NCBI GenBank assembly: GCA_963774345.1
Contig: CAVZFB010000047.1
Span: 1 to 64,000 of the forward strand
Length of the DNA stretch: 64,000 bases
Reading direction: 5' to 3'
Origin: AP-15 sp963774345
GTDB taxonomy: Bacteria > Pseudomonadota > Alphaproteobacteria > ATCC43930 > CGMCC-115725
Shown here: positions 56,257-64,000 of the stretch, in pieces
How positions within the stretch are numbered: position 1 is the stretch's first letter
How the letters are laid out: every line of letters starts with the position of its first letter
The notes under the pieces: model-generated
What the model was told of the DNA's origin: nothing
Seen by the model: only the letters and a program-made list of their open reading frames with translations
Databases searched by the model: none
Made by a program: the position numbers and the translations under genes

Positions 56257-57015
56257 ATGGGACAAAGTTCGCGGCAGCATTGGTCGGCGCAGCGCTATGC
56301 CGAGGCCGCCCATTTTGTTCCCGCCCTCGGAACGCCGGTGCTCGAATTGCTGGCGCCTGAGCCGGGCGAGCGCATCCTCGATCTCGGCTGCGGCGACGGG
56401 GTGCTGACGGAAAGGATTGCCGCCGCGGGTGCCAGTGTCGTCGGGGTCGACGCCGCGCCCGACATGGTCGCCGCAGCGCGGGCCCGCGGCCTCGACGCCC
56501 GGGTGGTGGCGGGCCAAGCCCTGACCTTCAACGGCGAGTTCGACGCGGTGTTCTCGAATGCCGCATTGCATTGGATGCGGCCGCCCGAGGCGGTCCTCGC
56601 CGGCGTCCATCGAGCATTGAAGCCGGGCGGCCGGTTCGTCGGCGAAATGGGTGGCCAGAACAATACCGCCGCGATCATGGTGGCGCTCAGCGCGGTCGTG
56701 TCTCGTCGCGGGCTTGATGCGCGGCAGCTGAGCCCGTGGTGGTTTCCCTCCGCCGACGCCTATCGGGCAAAGCTCGAAGCCTCCGGGTTCACGGTCGACG
56801 ACATCCGTATCGTGCCGCGCCCGACGCCGCTGCCAGCCGGGCTCGAAGCCTGGCTCGACGCTTTCACCGAGGATTTTTTCGGCGCCTTGCCGCTAACCGA
56901 CCAGATGCCGGCCCGCACCGAGGTTGTCGATCTGCTGCGCCCGATCCTGATGGATGAGACCGGCACCTGGATCGCCGATTATGTCCGCCTGCGCTTTCGC
57001 GCCCATAGAAGCTGA
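56257..57015 (+). CDS. Class I SAM-dependent methyltransferase
   Basis: A 252-residue cytosolic enzyme. SAM motif I ILDLGCGDGVLTERIAAAGA (~45-64), motif II VVGVDAAPDMVAAARARGLD, then FDAVFSNAALHWMRPPEAVL and LKPGGRFVGEMGGQNNTAAI. This resembles trans-aconitate/UbiE-type small-molecule methyltransferases; substrate unknown. It starts 25 nt after the preceding ORF. Confidence 0.9.
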   Translation: MGQSSRQHWSAQRYAEAAHFVPALGTPVLELLAPEPGERILDLGCGDGVLTERIAAAGASVVGVDAAPDMVAAARARGLDARVVAGQALTFNGEFDAVFSNAALHWMRPPEAVLAGVHRALKPGGRFVGEMGGQNNTAAIMVALSAVVSRRGLDARQLSPWWFPSADAYRAKLEASGFTVDDIRIVPRPTPLPAGLEAWLDAFTEDFFGALPLTDQMPARTEVVDLLRPILMDETGTWIADYVRLRFRAHRS

Positions 57016-57101
57016 CTGCGCAGGGTTGGCGGCGGTCATGCGACCGATTGCTCCGCCGGCCGGCTTGCGCTATACCCCGCGCCGGTTTTGAGGGCGGCGG
57101 C

Positions 57102-57329
57102 ATGAAGCAAGGCATTCACCCGGACTATCACGAAATCACTGTCGTGATGACCGACGGGACGACCTATCAGACACGTTCGACCTATGGTAAGGCGGGCGAT
57201 ACCCTACGTCTCGACATCAATTCCAAGTCGCACCCGGCCTGGACCGGCGGGCAGCAGCGGCTGGTCGACACCGGTGGGCAATTGGCCCGTTTCAACAAAC
57301 GCTTCCAGAGTTTCGGCATCAGGCCCTGA
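57102..57329 (+). CDS. rpmE: 50S ribosomal protein L31
   Basis: 75 residues: MKQGIHPDYHEITVVMTDGT, SKSHPAWTGGQQRLVDTGGQ and ARFNKRFQSFGIRP. It is the alphaproteobacterial L31 form without the zinc-binding CxxC, so it needs no zinc. ATG 57102 gives the family length; GAGGGCGGCGGC lies just before it. Confidence 0.96.
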   Translation: MKQGIHPDYHEITVVMTDGTTYQTRSTYGKAGDTLRLDINSKSHPAWTGGQQRLVDTGGQLARFNKRFQSFGIRP

Positions 57330-57481
57330 ATGGATCGAGGGGGCGCGATGACCCCTTGACCTAGCCTTGGCAATCACTATCTCGAATTCGTGCGGTCGCC
57401 ACTTTGGGGCCGTACATCAAGACTGGCACCCGGCACTGATGCAGGTGCTCAGATCCATATTGCTCAATGGAGGATGTGGTT

Positions 57482-57940
57482 ATGGATCGTTTCGATTTCT
57501 CTCCGCTGTTCCGTTCGACGATCGGCTTTGATCGTCTGACCCGGATGGTCGACGCCGCAAGCCGCGTCGACAATGCGGCTCTCTCCTACCCGCCTTACAA
57601 CATCGAAACGACCGGCGAGGACGCCTATCGCCTGACCATGGCGGTGGCCGGATTCGCGCCCGACGAGGTCGATGTGACCGTTCACGAAAATTCGCTGCTG
57701 GTGACCGGAAAGGCGAAAAAGGAACAGGAAGAGGGGCGCTATCTGCACCGCGGCATTGCCCGGCGCGCGTTTGAGCGCCGCTTCAGCCTCGCCGACCATA
57801 TGAAGGTCACCGGCGCTAGCCTCGATAACGGCATGTTGCATGTCGACCTCGTCCGTGAGGTCCCCGAGGCAGCCAAGCCGCGCAAGATCGAGATCGCCAG
57901 CGGCTCCCCGCAGGTGGTGGAGCACAAGCAGGCTGCTTGA
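57482..57940 (+). CDS. Small heat shock protein, Hsp20 (IbpA-like)
   Basis: A 152-residue chaperone that holds unfolding proteins. N-terminal MDRFDFSPLFRSTIGFDRLT is the alphaproteobacterial/IbpA pattern. The alpha-crystallin domain runs from PPYNIETTGEDAYRLTMAVA to GASLDNGMLHVDLVREVPEA, with the IEV-type tail RKIEIASGSP. GGAGG sits 9 nt before ATG 57482; an upstream ATG at 57467 in the same frame is less likely. It ends in a strong terminator. No ROSE-type thermosensor could be confirmed by eye in the leader. Confidence 0.95.
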   Translation: MDRFDFSPLFRSTIGFDRLTRMVDAASRVDNAALSYPPYNIETTGEDAYRLTMAVAGFAPDEVDVTVHENSLLVTGKAKKEQEEGRYLHRGIARRAFERRFSLADHMKVTGASLDNGMLHVDLVREVPEAAKPRKIEIASGSPQVVEHKQAA

Positions 57941-57969
57941 GCAGCCCCTCCCCAACGCCTCGATAACGA

Positions 57970-57998
57970 AACGCCCCCGGGATTCCGGGGGCGTTTTT
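57970..57998 (+). terminator. Intrinsic terminator after hsp20, probably bidirectional
   Basis: A perfect 11-bp stem AACGCCCCCGG/CCGGGGGCGTT with a GATT loop, then TTTTT. On the other strand the stem is followed by TTTCGTT, so it may also stop transcripts of the convergent corA gene. Confidence 0.92.
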
Positions 57999-58019
57999 GC
58001 TGTGGCCGCAGGAGCCGGC

Positions 58020-59015
58020 TCAGATCCAGCCGCGCCATTTGAACCACAGGATCGGCAGGATCGCGCTTAGGACGATCAGCGCCAGTCCATAGGGATAGCC
58101 CCAGCTCCAATCAAGCTCGGGCATGTCTTTGAAATTCATCCCGTACATGCTGGCGATCAGGGTCGGCGGGATGCCGACCACCGAAACGATCGTCAAGACC
58201 TTGATGATGTTGTTCTGCTCGATGTTGATCAGGCCCAAAGTGGCGTCGAGCAGTAGTTGGACCTTGTTGACGATGTGCATGTCGTAATCGCTGAGCGAGG
58301 TCACGTCGAGACGCACCGTCTCCAGGCGCGGCTTGATCTCGAGCGGCAACCAATCGGTGGCGTGGGTCGCGACGAATGGCACGATCCGACCGATCCCGAG
58401 CAGACTGTCGCGGATCTTTGAGGCGAGATCGCCGCTATGGCCAATGCGTCGCAAGATGATCCTGAGATCGGCGCTTTCGCGCGCCGGTGGCCGCCGCCTG
58501 CCGGTCTGTGTGGCCGGGCTGCGAAACAGCCGATGCGATAGGTCGTCCAGCTCGGCGGCAATGTTTTCGAGGACATCGGCAAGGCGGTCGGAGATCGCGT
58601 CCATCAGGCCGGCAAAGACCGCCCCGCTGCTCAGCGGATCCGTCTCGGTCGAAAGATCATGGGTTGCGAAGTTGGTGAACGAGGGAAGCTCCTCGAATCG
58701 CACCGTGATCAGCCGTTCGCGAGTCAGCACGAACCCCGCCGGCGTGGTTACCGGCTGATCGGTGTCGGACCGGTAGACGAACGGCGCGCTCAGGTAGAGC
58801 GTGCCCGCTTCGTTGCGCAACCGGCTCGAACTCTCGATCTCGCTCAGCTCCTCGATGCTCGGCACATCGAGGCCGGTGGTTCGTTTGACAAAGGCTATCT
58901 CGTCCGGTTCGGGACGGAGCATGTCGATCCACACGGCCTTGGCCGGCAGCGACCCGCGGGCGAGGTCCGCCGCCTGTTCGCCGCGACCGGATGCGGTTTG
59001 GTAGAGCGTCAGCAT
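58020..59015 (-). CDS. corA: CorA-family magnesium/divalent cation transporter
   Basis: A 331-residue pentameric channel subunit. A long cytoplasmic domain (DLSTETDPLSSGAVFAGLMD and helices) is followed by two C-terminal spans, the first ending in the signature YGMNF (IASMYGMNFKDMPELDWSWG). It ends WFKWRGWI. Imports Mg2+ or related cations; CorA, ZntB and efflux-type members cannot be separated by eye. No leader motif for a magnesium riboswitch was seen. Confidence 0.92.
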   Translation of the reverse strand: MLTLYQTASGRGEQAADLARGSLPAKAVWIDMLRPEPDEIAFVKRTTGLDVPSIEELSEIESSSRLRNEAGTLYLSAPFVYRSDTDQPVTTPAGFVLTRERLITVRFEELPSFTNFATHDLSTETDPLSSGAVFAGLMDAISDRLADVLENIAAELDDLSHRLFRSPATQTGRRRPPARESADLRIILRRIGHSGDLASKIRDSLLGIGRIVPFVATHATDWLPLEIKPRLETVRLDVTSLSDYDMHIVNKVQLLLDATLGLINIEQNNIIKVLTIVSVVGIPPTLIASMYGMNFKDMPELDWSWGYPYGLALIVLSAILPILWFKWRGWI

Positions 59016-59064
59016 GACCCAACCTTACCGCAACCACGATCTCATTTCCCGCGGATTGCACCGT

Positions 59065-60516
59065 CTACCATCTTTGCGCCTGCAGTTGCTGGCGGCGCAG
59101 GGCGCGGCCGGGGCGGTCGCCGGTAGGTTTGCCCTCGGCCCAAACCGGGCGGCCGTTGACGAACACGTGCTCGATTCCGGCGGCCGGGGTTATCGGCTGC
59201 TCGAAGGTGGCCCGGTCGATCACCGTCGCCGGGTCGAAGACCGTGATGTCGGCGTAGGCGCCGGCGGCGACCTTGCCGCGCCCGCTCAGGCCGAACCGGG
59301 CGGCCGGCAGCCCGGTCATCCGCCGCACCGCCTCTTCGAGCTCGAACAGGCCGAGATCGCGGCAGTAATGGCCAAGCACCCGCGGAAAGGTGCCCCACAG
59401 ACGCGGGTGCGGGTGGAAATCGTGCGGCAGCCCGTCGGAGCCGATCATCGTGTGCGGGAAGCCGAGCACCCGCTGCACATCGGCCTCGTCCATCATCCAA
59501 TAGATCGCCCCGGCCGGTTGCAGACGGTCGACCGCGGCCTTCGGGTCGACCCCCCAATCGGCAGCGATCGCGGAGAGTTCGCGCCCGGCCTGCTCCGGCG
59601 CGCTCTTCGACCACGTCACCAGCACCTTTGTCGCCCGCTCGGCCTGCGCCGCGGTCAACACCGTCGAGGAGGCGATGTAGGGGTAGGCGTCGAGCCCGAT
59701 CTCCTGCCCCGCGAGGGCTGCGGCGATGACCGGCAGGGTTTGGGCGGTGCGGCCGAAATTCTGCCGTCCGATCGTCTTGTGATGCGAGATCACGACCGGC
59801 ACCCCGGCCGCGCGCCCGACGGCAAAACTCTCTTCGAGGCTGTTAAGCACCCGGTCGCCCTCGTTGCGCATATGCGTCGTGTAGAGCGCTCCCGCCGGCC
59901 GCAGCAGAGCGGCCAGTGCCTCGATCTCGGCAGGTGGGGCATGCTCGGCCGGAGCATAGGCGAGGCCGCTCGACAGGCCCACCGCGCCGGCGTCGAGCGC
60001 TTCCTGCAACAATTCGCCCATACGCCCGATCTCGACCGGTTCGGCCGGCCGGTCGAGTGCGGTCATCGCACCCACCCGCAATGTCGAATGGCCGACCAGG
60101 CAGGCGGCGTTGATTGCCGCCGGGCTGCGGTCGAGTGCGTCGAGATAGTCGGCAAAGCGGCCATAGCGGTAATCGGCGGCATCGCCGATCAGGTCGAGCG
60201 GCGGCGGCGGCGCATGGTCGATCGACAGCGGCGCCAGGCTGATCCCGCAATTGCCGGTGACGACGGTGGTAACCCCCTGACTCGCCTTTGCCGCCATCTC
60301 CGGCGTCGCGAACAATGCACGGTCGTCATGGGTATGCACATCGATAAAGCCGGGTGCGACAACCCTGCCCGCCACGTCGATTTCATGCGCCCCGGCGGTT
60401 CTGGCGACCGTCCCGATTTCGGCGATGCGGTCGCCCTTGATCATGACATCCGCGCGAAACCGCTCCCGTCCGCTCCCGTCGATGACGTCGCCGCCGCGCA
60501 GAATGTAATCGGCCAT
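59065..60516 (-). CDS. D-aminoacylase / N-acyl-D-amino-acid deacylase family amidohydrolase
   Basis: A 483-residue zinc amidohydrolase. Start MADYILRGGDVIDGSGRERF, metal ligands in PGFIDVHTHDDRAL (~57-70), TTVVTGNCGISLAPLS with the conserved cysteine (~85-100), YTTHMRNEGDRVLNSLEESF and VVISHHKTIGRQNFG (~215-250). The metal/catalytic aspartate is in HTMIGSDGLPHDFHPHPRLW (~355-375). Removes N-acyl groups from D-amino acids; exact substrate unknown. ATG 60516 follows AGGGAAAAC. The longer upstream frame is not supported. Confidence 0.9.
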   Translation of the reverse strand: MADYILRGGDVIDGSGRERFRADVMIKGDRIAEIGTVARTAGAHEIDVAGRVVAPGFIDVHTHDDRALFATPEMAAKASQGVTTVVTGNCGISLAPLSIDHAPPPPLDLIGDAADYRYGRFADYLDALDRSPAAINAACLVGHSTLRVGAMTALDRPAEPVEIGRMGELLQEALDAGAVGLSSGLAYAPAEHAPPAEIEALAALLRPAGALYTTHMRNEGDRVLNSLEESFAVGRAAGVPVVISHHKTIGRQNFGRTAQTLPVIAAALAGQEIGLDAYPYIASSTVLTAAQAERATKVLVTWSKSAPEQAGRELSAIAADWGVDPKAAVDRLQPAGAIYWMMDEADVQRVLGFPHTMIGSDGLPHDFHPHPRLWGTFPRVLGHYCRDLGLFELEEAVRRMTGLPAARFGLSGRGKVAAGAYADITVFDPATVIDRATFEQPITPAAGIEHVFVNGRPVWAEGKPTGDRPGRALRRQQLQAQRW

Positions 60517-60697
60517 TTTGTTTTCCCTGCTCCGCTGATCGAGCGCCTGGTGCGAGCTTTGCCCGCAAATCCGATCGGCTTCAAGACCCCGCCTGTACCG
60601 CGGCAAACCCGAGTGGTCGAGCCCGTGTGCACTTCCACAATGAAACCCGGCTTCATCCCGCGCTAGATTGCGGCGGCGGTTGCAGAAGGCGGGCACC

Positions 60698-61507
60698 ATG
60701 GTCATGAAGGTCGGCGCGATCTACCGCTACCCGGTAAAAGGCTTGAGCGCAGAGAAAATGGAGCGGGTGGCGCTGCTCCCGGGCGAATGCCTGCCGCACG
60801 ACCGGCGGTTTGCGATAGCGCTCGGTTCGACCCTGTTCGATCCGCACAACCCCGAATGGCTGCCGAAGACCAAATTCGTTATGCTGATGCGCGACGAAAA
60901 ACTGGCGTTGCTGCAAACTCGCTTTGACGCCGAAACCGGCGTTTTGACAATCGCCGAAAACCACCGGGAATTGCTGCGCGGACGGCTAACCGAGCCCGCA
61001 GGATGTCGTGCGATCGCCGAATTCTGCGAGAATTTTCTCGGGCCCAGGATTGACGGGCCATTGCGCGTGGTCGAGGCGCCGAGGCACGCCTTTGCCGATG
61101 CGCGGCGCAAGCCGAACGCGACGACCGGCCAATATGTCTCGCTGATCAACTATGCCAGCATCGCGGCGCTCGAAAGGGCGATGGACGCGGCGATCGATCC
61201 AATCCGGTTTCGCGCCAATGTCTATTTCGATGGCGCGGCGGCGTGGTGCGAGCACGATTGGATCGGCGCCGAGATCGCGCTTGGGGCGGCACGGCTGCGC
61301 GTCGTGTCGCCGATCACAAGGTGTGCAGCAACTCAGGTCAATCCAGCCACCGCCGCACGCGATCTCGATATCCCCGCCGCCCTCGACCGCAATTTCGGCC
61401 ACGTCAACATGGGCGTCTACGCCGAGGTGATTTCGGGCGGCGAGATCGCCGTTGGCGGCGCGCTAATCGGACCGCCAGGCAATTTCGGCCGCGCGGCAGA
61501 CAGCTGA
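60698..61507 (+). CDS. MOSC-domain protein
   Basis: About 269 residues. N-terminal MOSC beta-barrel domain (VGAIYRYPVKGLSAEKMERV, ~4-23) and C-terminal MOSC domain with TRCAATQVNPATAARDLDIP carrying the conserved cysteine, ending GHVNMGVYAEVISGGEIAVG. MOSC proteins handle molybdenum-cofactor sulfur or reduce N-hydroxylated compounds; the role here is unknown. ATG 60698 or 60704. Confidence 0.87.
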   Translation: MVMKVGAIYRYPVKGLSAEKMERVALLPGECLPHDRRFAIALGSTLFDPHNPEWLPKTKFVMLMRDEKLALLQTRFDAETGVLTIAENHRELLRGRLTEPAGCRAIAEFCENFLGPRIDGPLRVVEAPRHAFADARRKPNATTGQYVSLINYASIAALERAMDAAIDPIRFRANVYFDGAAAWCEHDWIGAEIALGAARLRVVSPITRCAATQVNPATAARDLDIPAALDRNFGHVNMGVYAEVISGGEIAVGGALIGPPGNFGRAADS

Positions 61508-61742
61508 CATTCTGATCAATCGCCTGCAGCGCGATGTCGCATAAGCGCCTATTGGGAAGCCACCGGGGTCAAGTCCGATAAGGTCGATTCTGGAAAATCA
61601 CGACCTACAACCCGATATCGATGCTCTGCGCCCATGCGCCCGATTCTGCCGCTCCGTCGGTCCCACGCGCGAGATGCGGCGGTTGCCGCAACCTCGTTTG
61701 CATGGCTTGTTCCCGTTACGGGAACGACGTATCTTAATTTGA

Positions 61743-62043
61743 GTGCAGATCATCGCGCTTCGAACTCTGCGTCAATTTTGGCATCGGCACCCCCAGGCAG
61801 AGACCCCGATACGCGACTGGTATGCGCGGGTCGCGCGGGCGGCTTGGGTGAGCCCGGCCGACGTCAAAGCTGAATTCGGATCGACGGTCGATTTCGTAGC
61901 CGACAACCGGGCCATCCATCTTCGATCTCAGCGGAAACCGATACCGGCTCGTCGTTCATGTTTCCTATCGGTACAAGCGTGTGTTGGTGAAGTTCGTCGG
62001 TACTCACGCAGAATATGACAGGGTGGATCCTGCGACTGTCTGA
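61743..62043 (+). pseudogene. higB: HigB-type toxin gene, frameshifted
   Basis: GTG 61743 opens MQIIALRTLRQFWHRHPQAE and DWYARVARAAWVSPADVKAE, the N-terminal half of HigB-2-like mRNA interferases, to FVADNRAI. The C-terminal half then continues only in another frame: IFDLSGNRYRLVVHVSYRYK and RVLVKFVGTHAEYDRVDPAT, stopping at TGA 62043. The break coincides with ATCCATC, consistent with a 4-base duplication near 61915. The toxin should be inactive as sequenced. Confidence 0.87.
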
Positions 62044-62107
62044 TATGAGCATCACTCGCAGAGTTGGCAATCGAAGTCACTCAGGGAAGGGCAAGGAGGC
62101 TCGCCCC

Positions 62108-62488
62108 ATGGATATCCACCCGATCCGCACCGAAGCGGACTACGATGCCGCGCTCAAGGAGATCGAGCTTTACTTCAAGCGAGAGCCGGAACCCGGTTCG
62201 CCCGAGGCCGACCAGTTCGATGTGCTCGCGGCGCTAATCGCGGCGTATGAGCGGAAACGTTGGCCGGTCGACCCCCCGGACCCGGTGGACGCCATTCGTT
62301 ATTGCATGGAGCAGCAAGGGTATACTCAATCGGACCTGGCGACTCTGATCGGGTCGCGCTCCCGCGCCTCCGAGATACTGAGCCGCAAGCGATCGCTGAC
62401 CCTAGATATGGTGCGTAAACTTCACAGTGAATGGGGCATTCCGGCGGAGAGCTTGCTGCGGGCATACGATTTGGAGATTTCGGGATAG
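62108..62488 (+). CDS. higA: HigA-type antitoxin with XRE helix-turn-helix
   Basis: 126 residues. N-terminal IRTEADYDAALKEIELYFKR is typical of the HigA/YqeM antitoxin group; the HTH is in MEQQGYTQSDLATLIGSRSR and ASEILSRKRSLTLDMVRKLH. The partner toxin lies 65 nt upstream, the toxin-first order of higBA. It normally neutralises the toxin and represses the operon. The antitoxin is intact while the toxin is broken. Confidence 0.92.
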   Translation: MDIHPIRTEADYDAALKEIELYFKREPEPGSPEADQFDVLAALIAAYERKRWPVDPPDPVDAIRYCMEQQGYTQSDLATLIGSRSRASEILSRKRSLTLDMVRKLHSEWGIPAESLLRAYDLEISG

Positions 62489-62491
62489 GCC

Positions 62492-64000
62492 TTATCGCCG
62501 GCCGGGCTCGCTCATGGTGAGCGGGTGTTTGCGCAGGAAGTTGAAGTCACAGCCGCGATCGGCTTGCAGGATCTCGTTGCGGTAGAGGCGGGCGTAGCCG
62601 CGCTCGGGGATTGGCGGCGGAGCGACCGGGCGGCGGGCGAGTTCGTCGAGCGGGACCAGAAGGTCGATGCGGCGTTCCTTGACCGAAAGGCGGATTCGGT
62701 CGCCGTTCTTGACCTTGGCGAGGGGGCCGCCACTCGCCGCGTCCGGGGTTACGTGCAGTACGATCGAGCCATAGGCGGTGCCGCTCATCCGCGCATCGGA
62801 AATCCGCACCATGTCCCTGACCCCGGCCCTAGCAAGCTTTTGCGGGATCGGCAGGTAGCCGGCCTCCGGCATGCCCGAAGCGCTGAGCGGCCCGGCATTT
62901 TGCAGCACCAGAAAATCGTCCGGGGTCACATCGAGGCTGGGATCGTCGATGCGCGCCGACAAATCCTCGAGCGAGGTAAAGACGACCGCCCTCCCCTCCT
63001 TCTCGAACAGTTTGGGGTCGGCGGCCGAGCGCTTGAAGATCGCTCCGTCAGGCGCCAGCGAGCCGAACAACGCCACGAGCCCGCCGACCGGCTGCAACGG
63101 GTCGGCAAGCGGCTTGACCACGGCGCGGTCGACCGGGCCGGCGGGGGCGGCGAGACGCTCGGCCAAGGTTTCGCCTGTCACCGTCAGGCAATCGAGATTT
63201 AACATCGGCTGCAACTCGCGCATGACCGCGCCGATGCCGCCGGCGGCGAACAGATCCTCCATGTAATGCGGGCCAGTCGGCTTCAAATCGACCAGAACCG
63301 GGGTCTCGTCGCTGATCCGATTGAGCCGGTTGAGATCGATATCGATGCCAGCCCGTCCGGCGATCGCGGTCAGGTGCAAGACCGCATTGGTCGAGCCGCC
63401 GATCGCCATCAGCACCCGCAGCGCGTTCTCGACCGCATCAGGCGTAACGATACGATCCGGGGTCAACCCGGTGCGCGCGAGCTGCATCGCCGCGCGGCCG
63501 GTCGCCTCGGCGGCGCGCAGCCGGTCGGCGTGGACCGCCGGGATCGCCGCACTGCCGGGCAGGATCATGCCCAGCGCCTCGGCGATCGAGGCCATCGTGC
63601 TCGCCGTCCCCATTACGGCGCAGGTTCCGGCCGTGGTCGCGAGGTTGCCCTCGACCTCGTGGATTTCGTCGGCTCCGATCTCGCCGGCGCGGTATCCGGC
63701 CCAGAAGCGCCGGCAATCGGTGCAGGCGCCGAGCCGCTCGCCATGCCAGCGCGAGGTCATCATCGGCCCGGCGACGAGCTGGATCGCCGGCCGGTTGGCG
63801 GAGATCGCGCCCATTAGCTGGGCCGGTACGGTCTTGTCGCAGCCACCGACCAGCACCACTGCGTCCATCGGCTGGGCGCGGATCATCTCCTCGGTGTCGA
63901 TCGCCATCAAATTGCGGAACATCAGGCTGGTCGGGTTCAGAAACACTTCCCCCAATGAGATCGTCGGAAAGGTCAGCGGCAGGCCGCCCATCGCCAGGAC
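62492..64000 (-). CDS. Dihydroxy-acid/sugar-acid dehydratase (IlvD/Edd family), 5' end outside the window
   Basis: The last ~502 residues of a [2Fe-2S] or [4Fe-4S] dehydratase; the start lies past the right edge. Cluster cysteines appear in VVLVGGCDKTVPAQLMG and GACTDCRRFWAGYRAGE. The family block NLATTAGTCAVMGTASTMAS, the GGSTNAVLHL motif and the C-terminal SDARMSGTAYGSIVLHVTPD are clear. The family includes IlvD (valine/isoleucine synthesis) and sugar-acid dehydratases such as arabonate/xylonate dehydratase. The GACTDCRRFW form and the C-terminal end favour the sugar-acid group, but this is a judgement. It ends 3 nt from higA, convergent. Confidence 0.88.
   Translation of the reverse strand, partial: VLAMGGLPLTFPTISLGEVFLNPTSLMFRNLMAIDTEEMIRAQPMDAVVLVGGCDKTVPAQLMGAISANRPAIQLVAGPMMTSRWHGERLGACTDCRRFWAGYRAGEIGADEIHEVEGNLATTAGTCAVMGTASTMASIAEALGMILPGSAAIPAVHADRLRAAEATGRAAMQLARTGLTPDRIVTPDAVENALRVLMAIGGSTNAVLHLTAIAGRAGIDIDLNRLNRISDETPVLVDLKPTGPHYMEDLFAAGGIGAVMRELQPMLNLDCLTVTGETLAERLAAPAGPVDRAVVKPLADPLQPVGGLVALFGSLAPDGAIFKRSAADPKLFEKEGRAVVFTSLEDLSARIDDPSLDVTPDDFLVLQNAGPLSASGMPEAGYLPIPQKLARAGVRDMVRISDARMSGTAYGSIVLHVTPDAASGGPLAKVKNGDRIRLSVKERRIDLLVPLDELARRPVAPPPIPERGYARLYRNEILQADRGCDFNFLRKHPLTMSEPGRR

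Noticed and set aside
59014..60666. 550-codon plus-strand ORF opposite the D-aminoacylase gene
   Set aside because: Antisense shadow; the minus-strand gene has full amidohydrolase metal motifs.

Overview
The window is a high-GC chromosomal segment of an alphaproteobacterium. The 16S rRNA gene carries alphaproteobacterial signatures and looks closest to Rhodospirillales-type sequences, although I could not search a database. A circularly permuted two-piece tmRNA, the alphaproteobacterial form of SspB, an initiator tRNA at the end of the rrn operon, and the HflKC, Tat and GhrA gene types agree with this. Most protein genes are ordinary housekeeping or accessory genes, and there are several patches of gene decay and repeats.

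Layout. 0-6.8 kb: a complete rrn operon on the minus strand (promoter, 16S, tRNA-Ile, tRNA-Ala, 23S, 5S, tRNA-fMet, terminator). Its 23S gene is interrupted by two intervening sequences, one of which encodes a four-helix-bundle protein. The tail of a broken serine recombinase abuts the fMet gene. 6.8-11.5 kb: soeABC, a probable cytoplasm-facing sulfite dehydrogenase. 12.2-15.6 kb: ghrA, a decayed antitoxin, a duplicated ghrA tail, and two low-GC orphan loci. 15.7-20 kb: three REP/RAYT transposase copies interleaved with an intact and a broken copy of an M17 aminopeptidase. 20-25.5 kb: a DUF4239 membrane protein, phased 9-bp repeats, an encapsulin with its DyP peroxidase cargo, a methyltransferase and glutathione reductase. 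25.5-31 kb: hflKC-DUF2065-tatBC and divergent mrp. 31-34.1 kb: an orphan membrane protein, thyX, ssrA (tmRNA) and sspB. 34.2-37.5 kb: class I fumarase and an ECF sigma factor, both broken by single-base insertions, then an anti-sigma-like protein and a periplasmic sensor-like protein. 37.5-46.8 kb: a four-gene tripartite RND efflux operon of the MdtABC type. 47-64 kb: a TPP-dependent enzyme, small secreted proteins, a cupin, a cyclase-AAA-TPR regulator, DUF5681-type ORFs, a methyltransferase, L31, Hsp20, CorA, a D-aminoacylase-like enzyme, a MOSC protein, a higBA module with a broken toxin, and an IlvD/Edd dehydratase cut by the window edge.

How the genes fit together. ssrA and sspB encode the two arms of trans-translation and of ClpXP delivery of tagged proteins. 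hflK/hflC/DUF2065 and tatB/tatC form one membrane-quality-control and export block. DyP ends in a canonical encapsulin-targeting peptide and overlaps the shell gene, so the two form a nanocompartment. MFP, two RND pumps and an outer-membrane factor are translationally coupled by 4-base overlaps.

The most unusual structure is a set of degenerate heptanucleotide arrays, always in inverted pairs, placed at four separate sites of the single rrn operon (two in the 23S gene, two in the 16S-23S spacer). The REP/RAYT-aminopeptidase amplification and the phased repeats near 21.2 kb are next.
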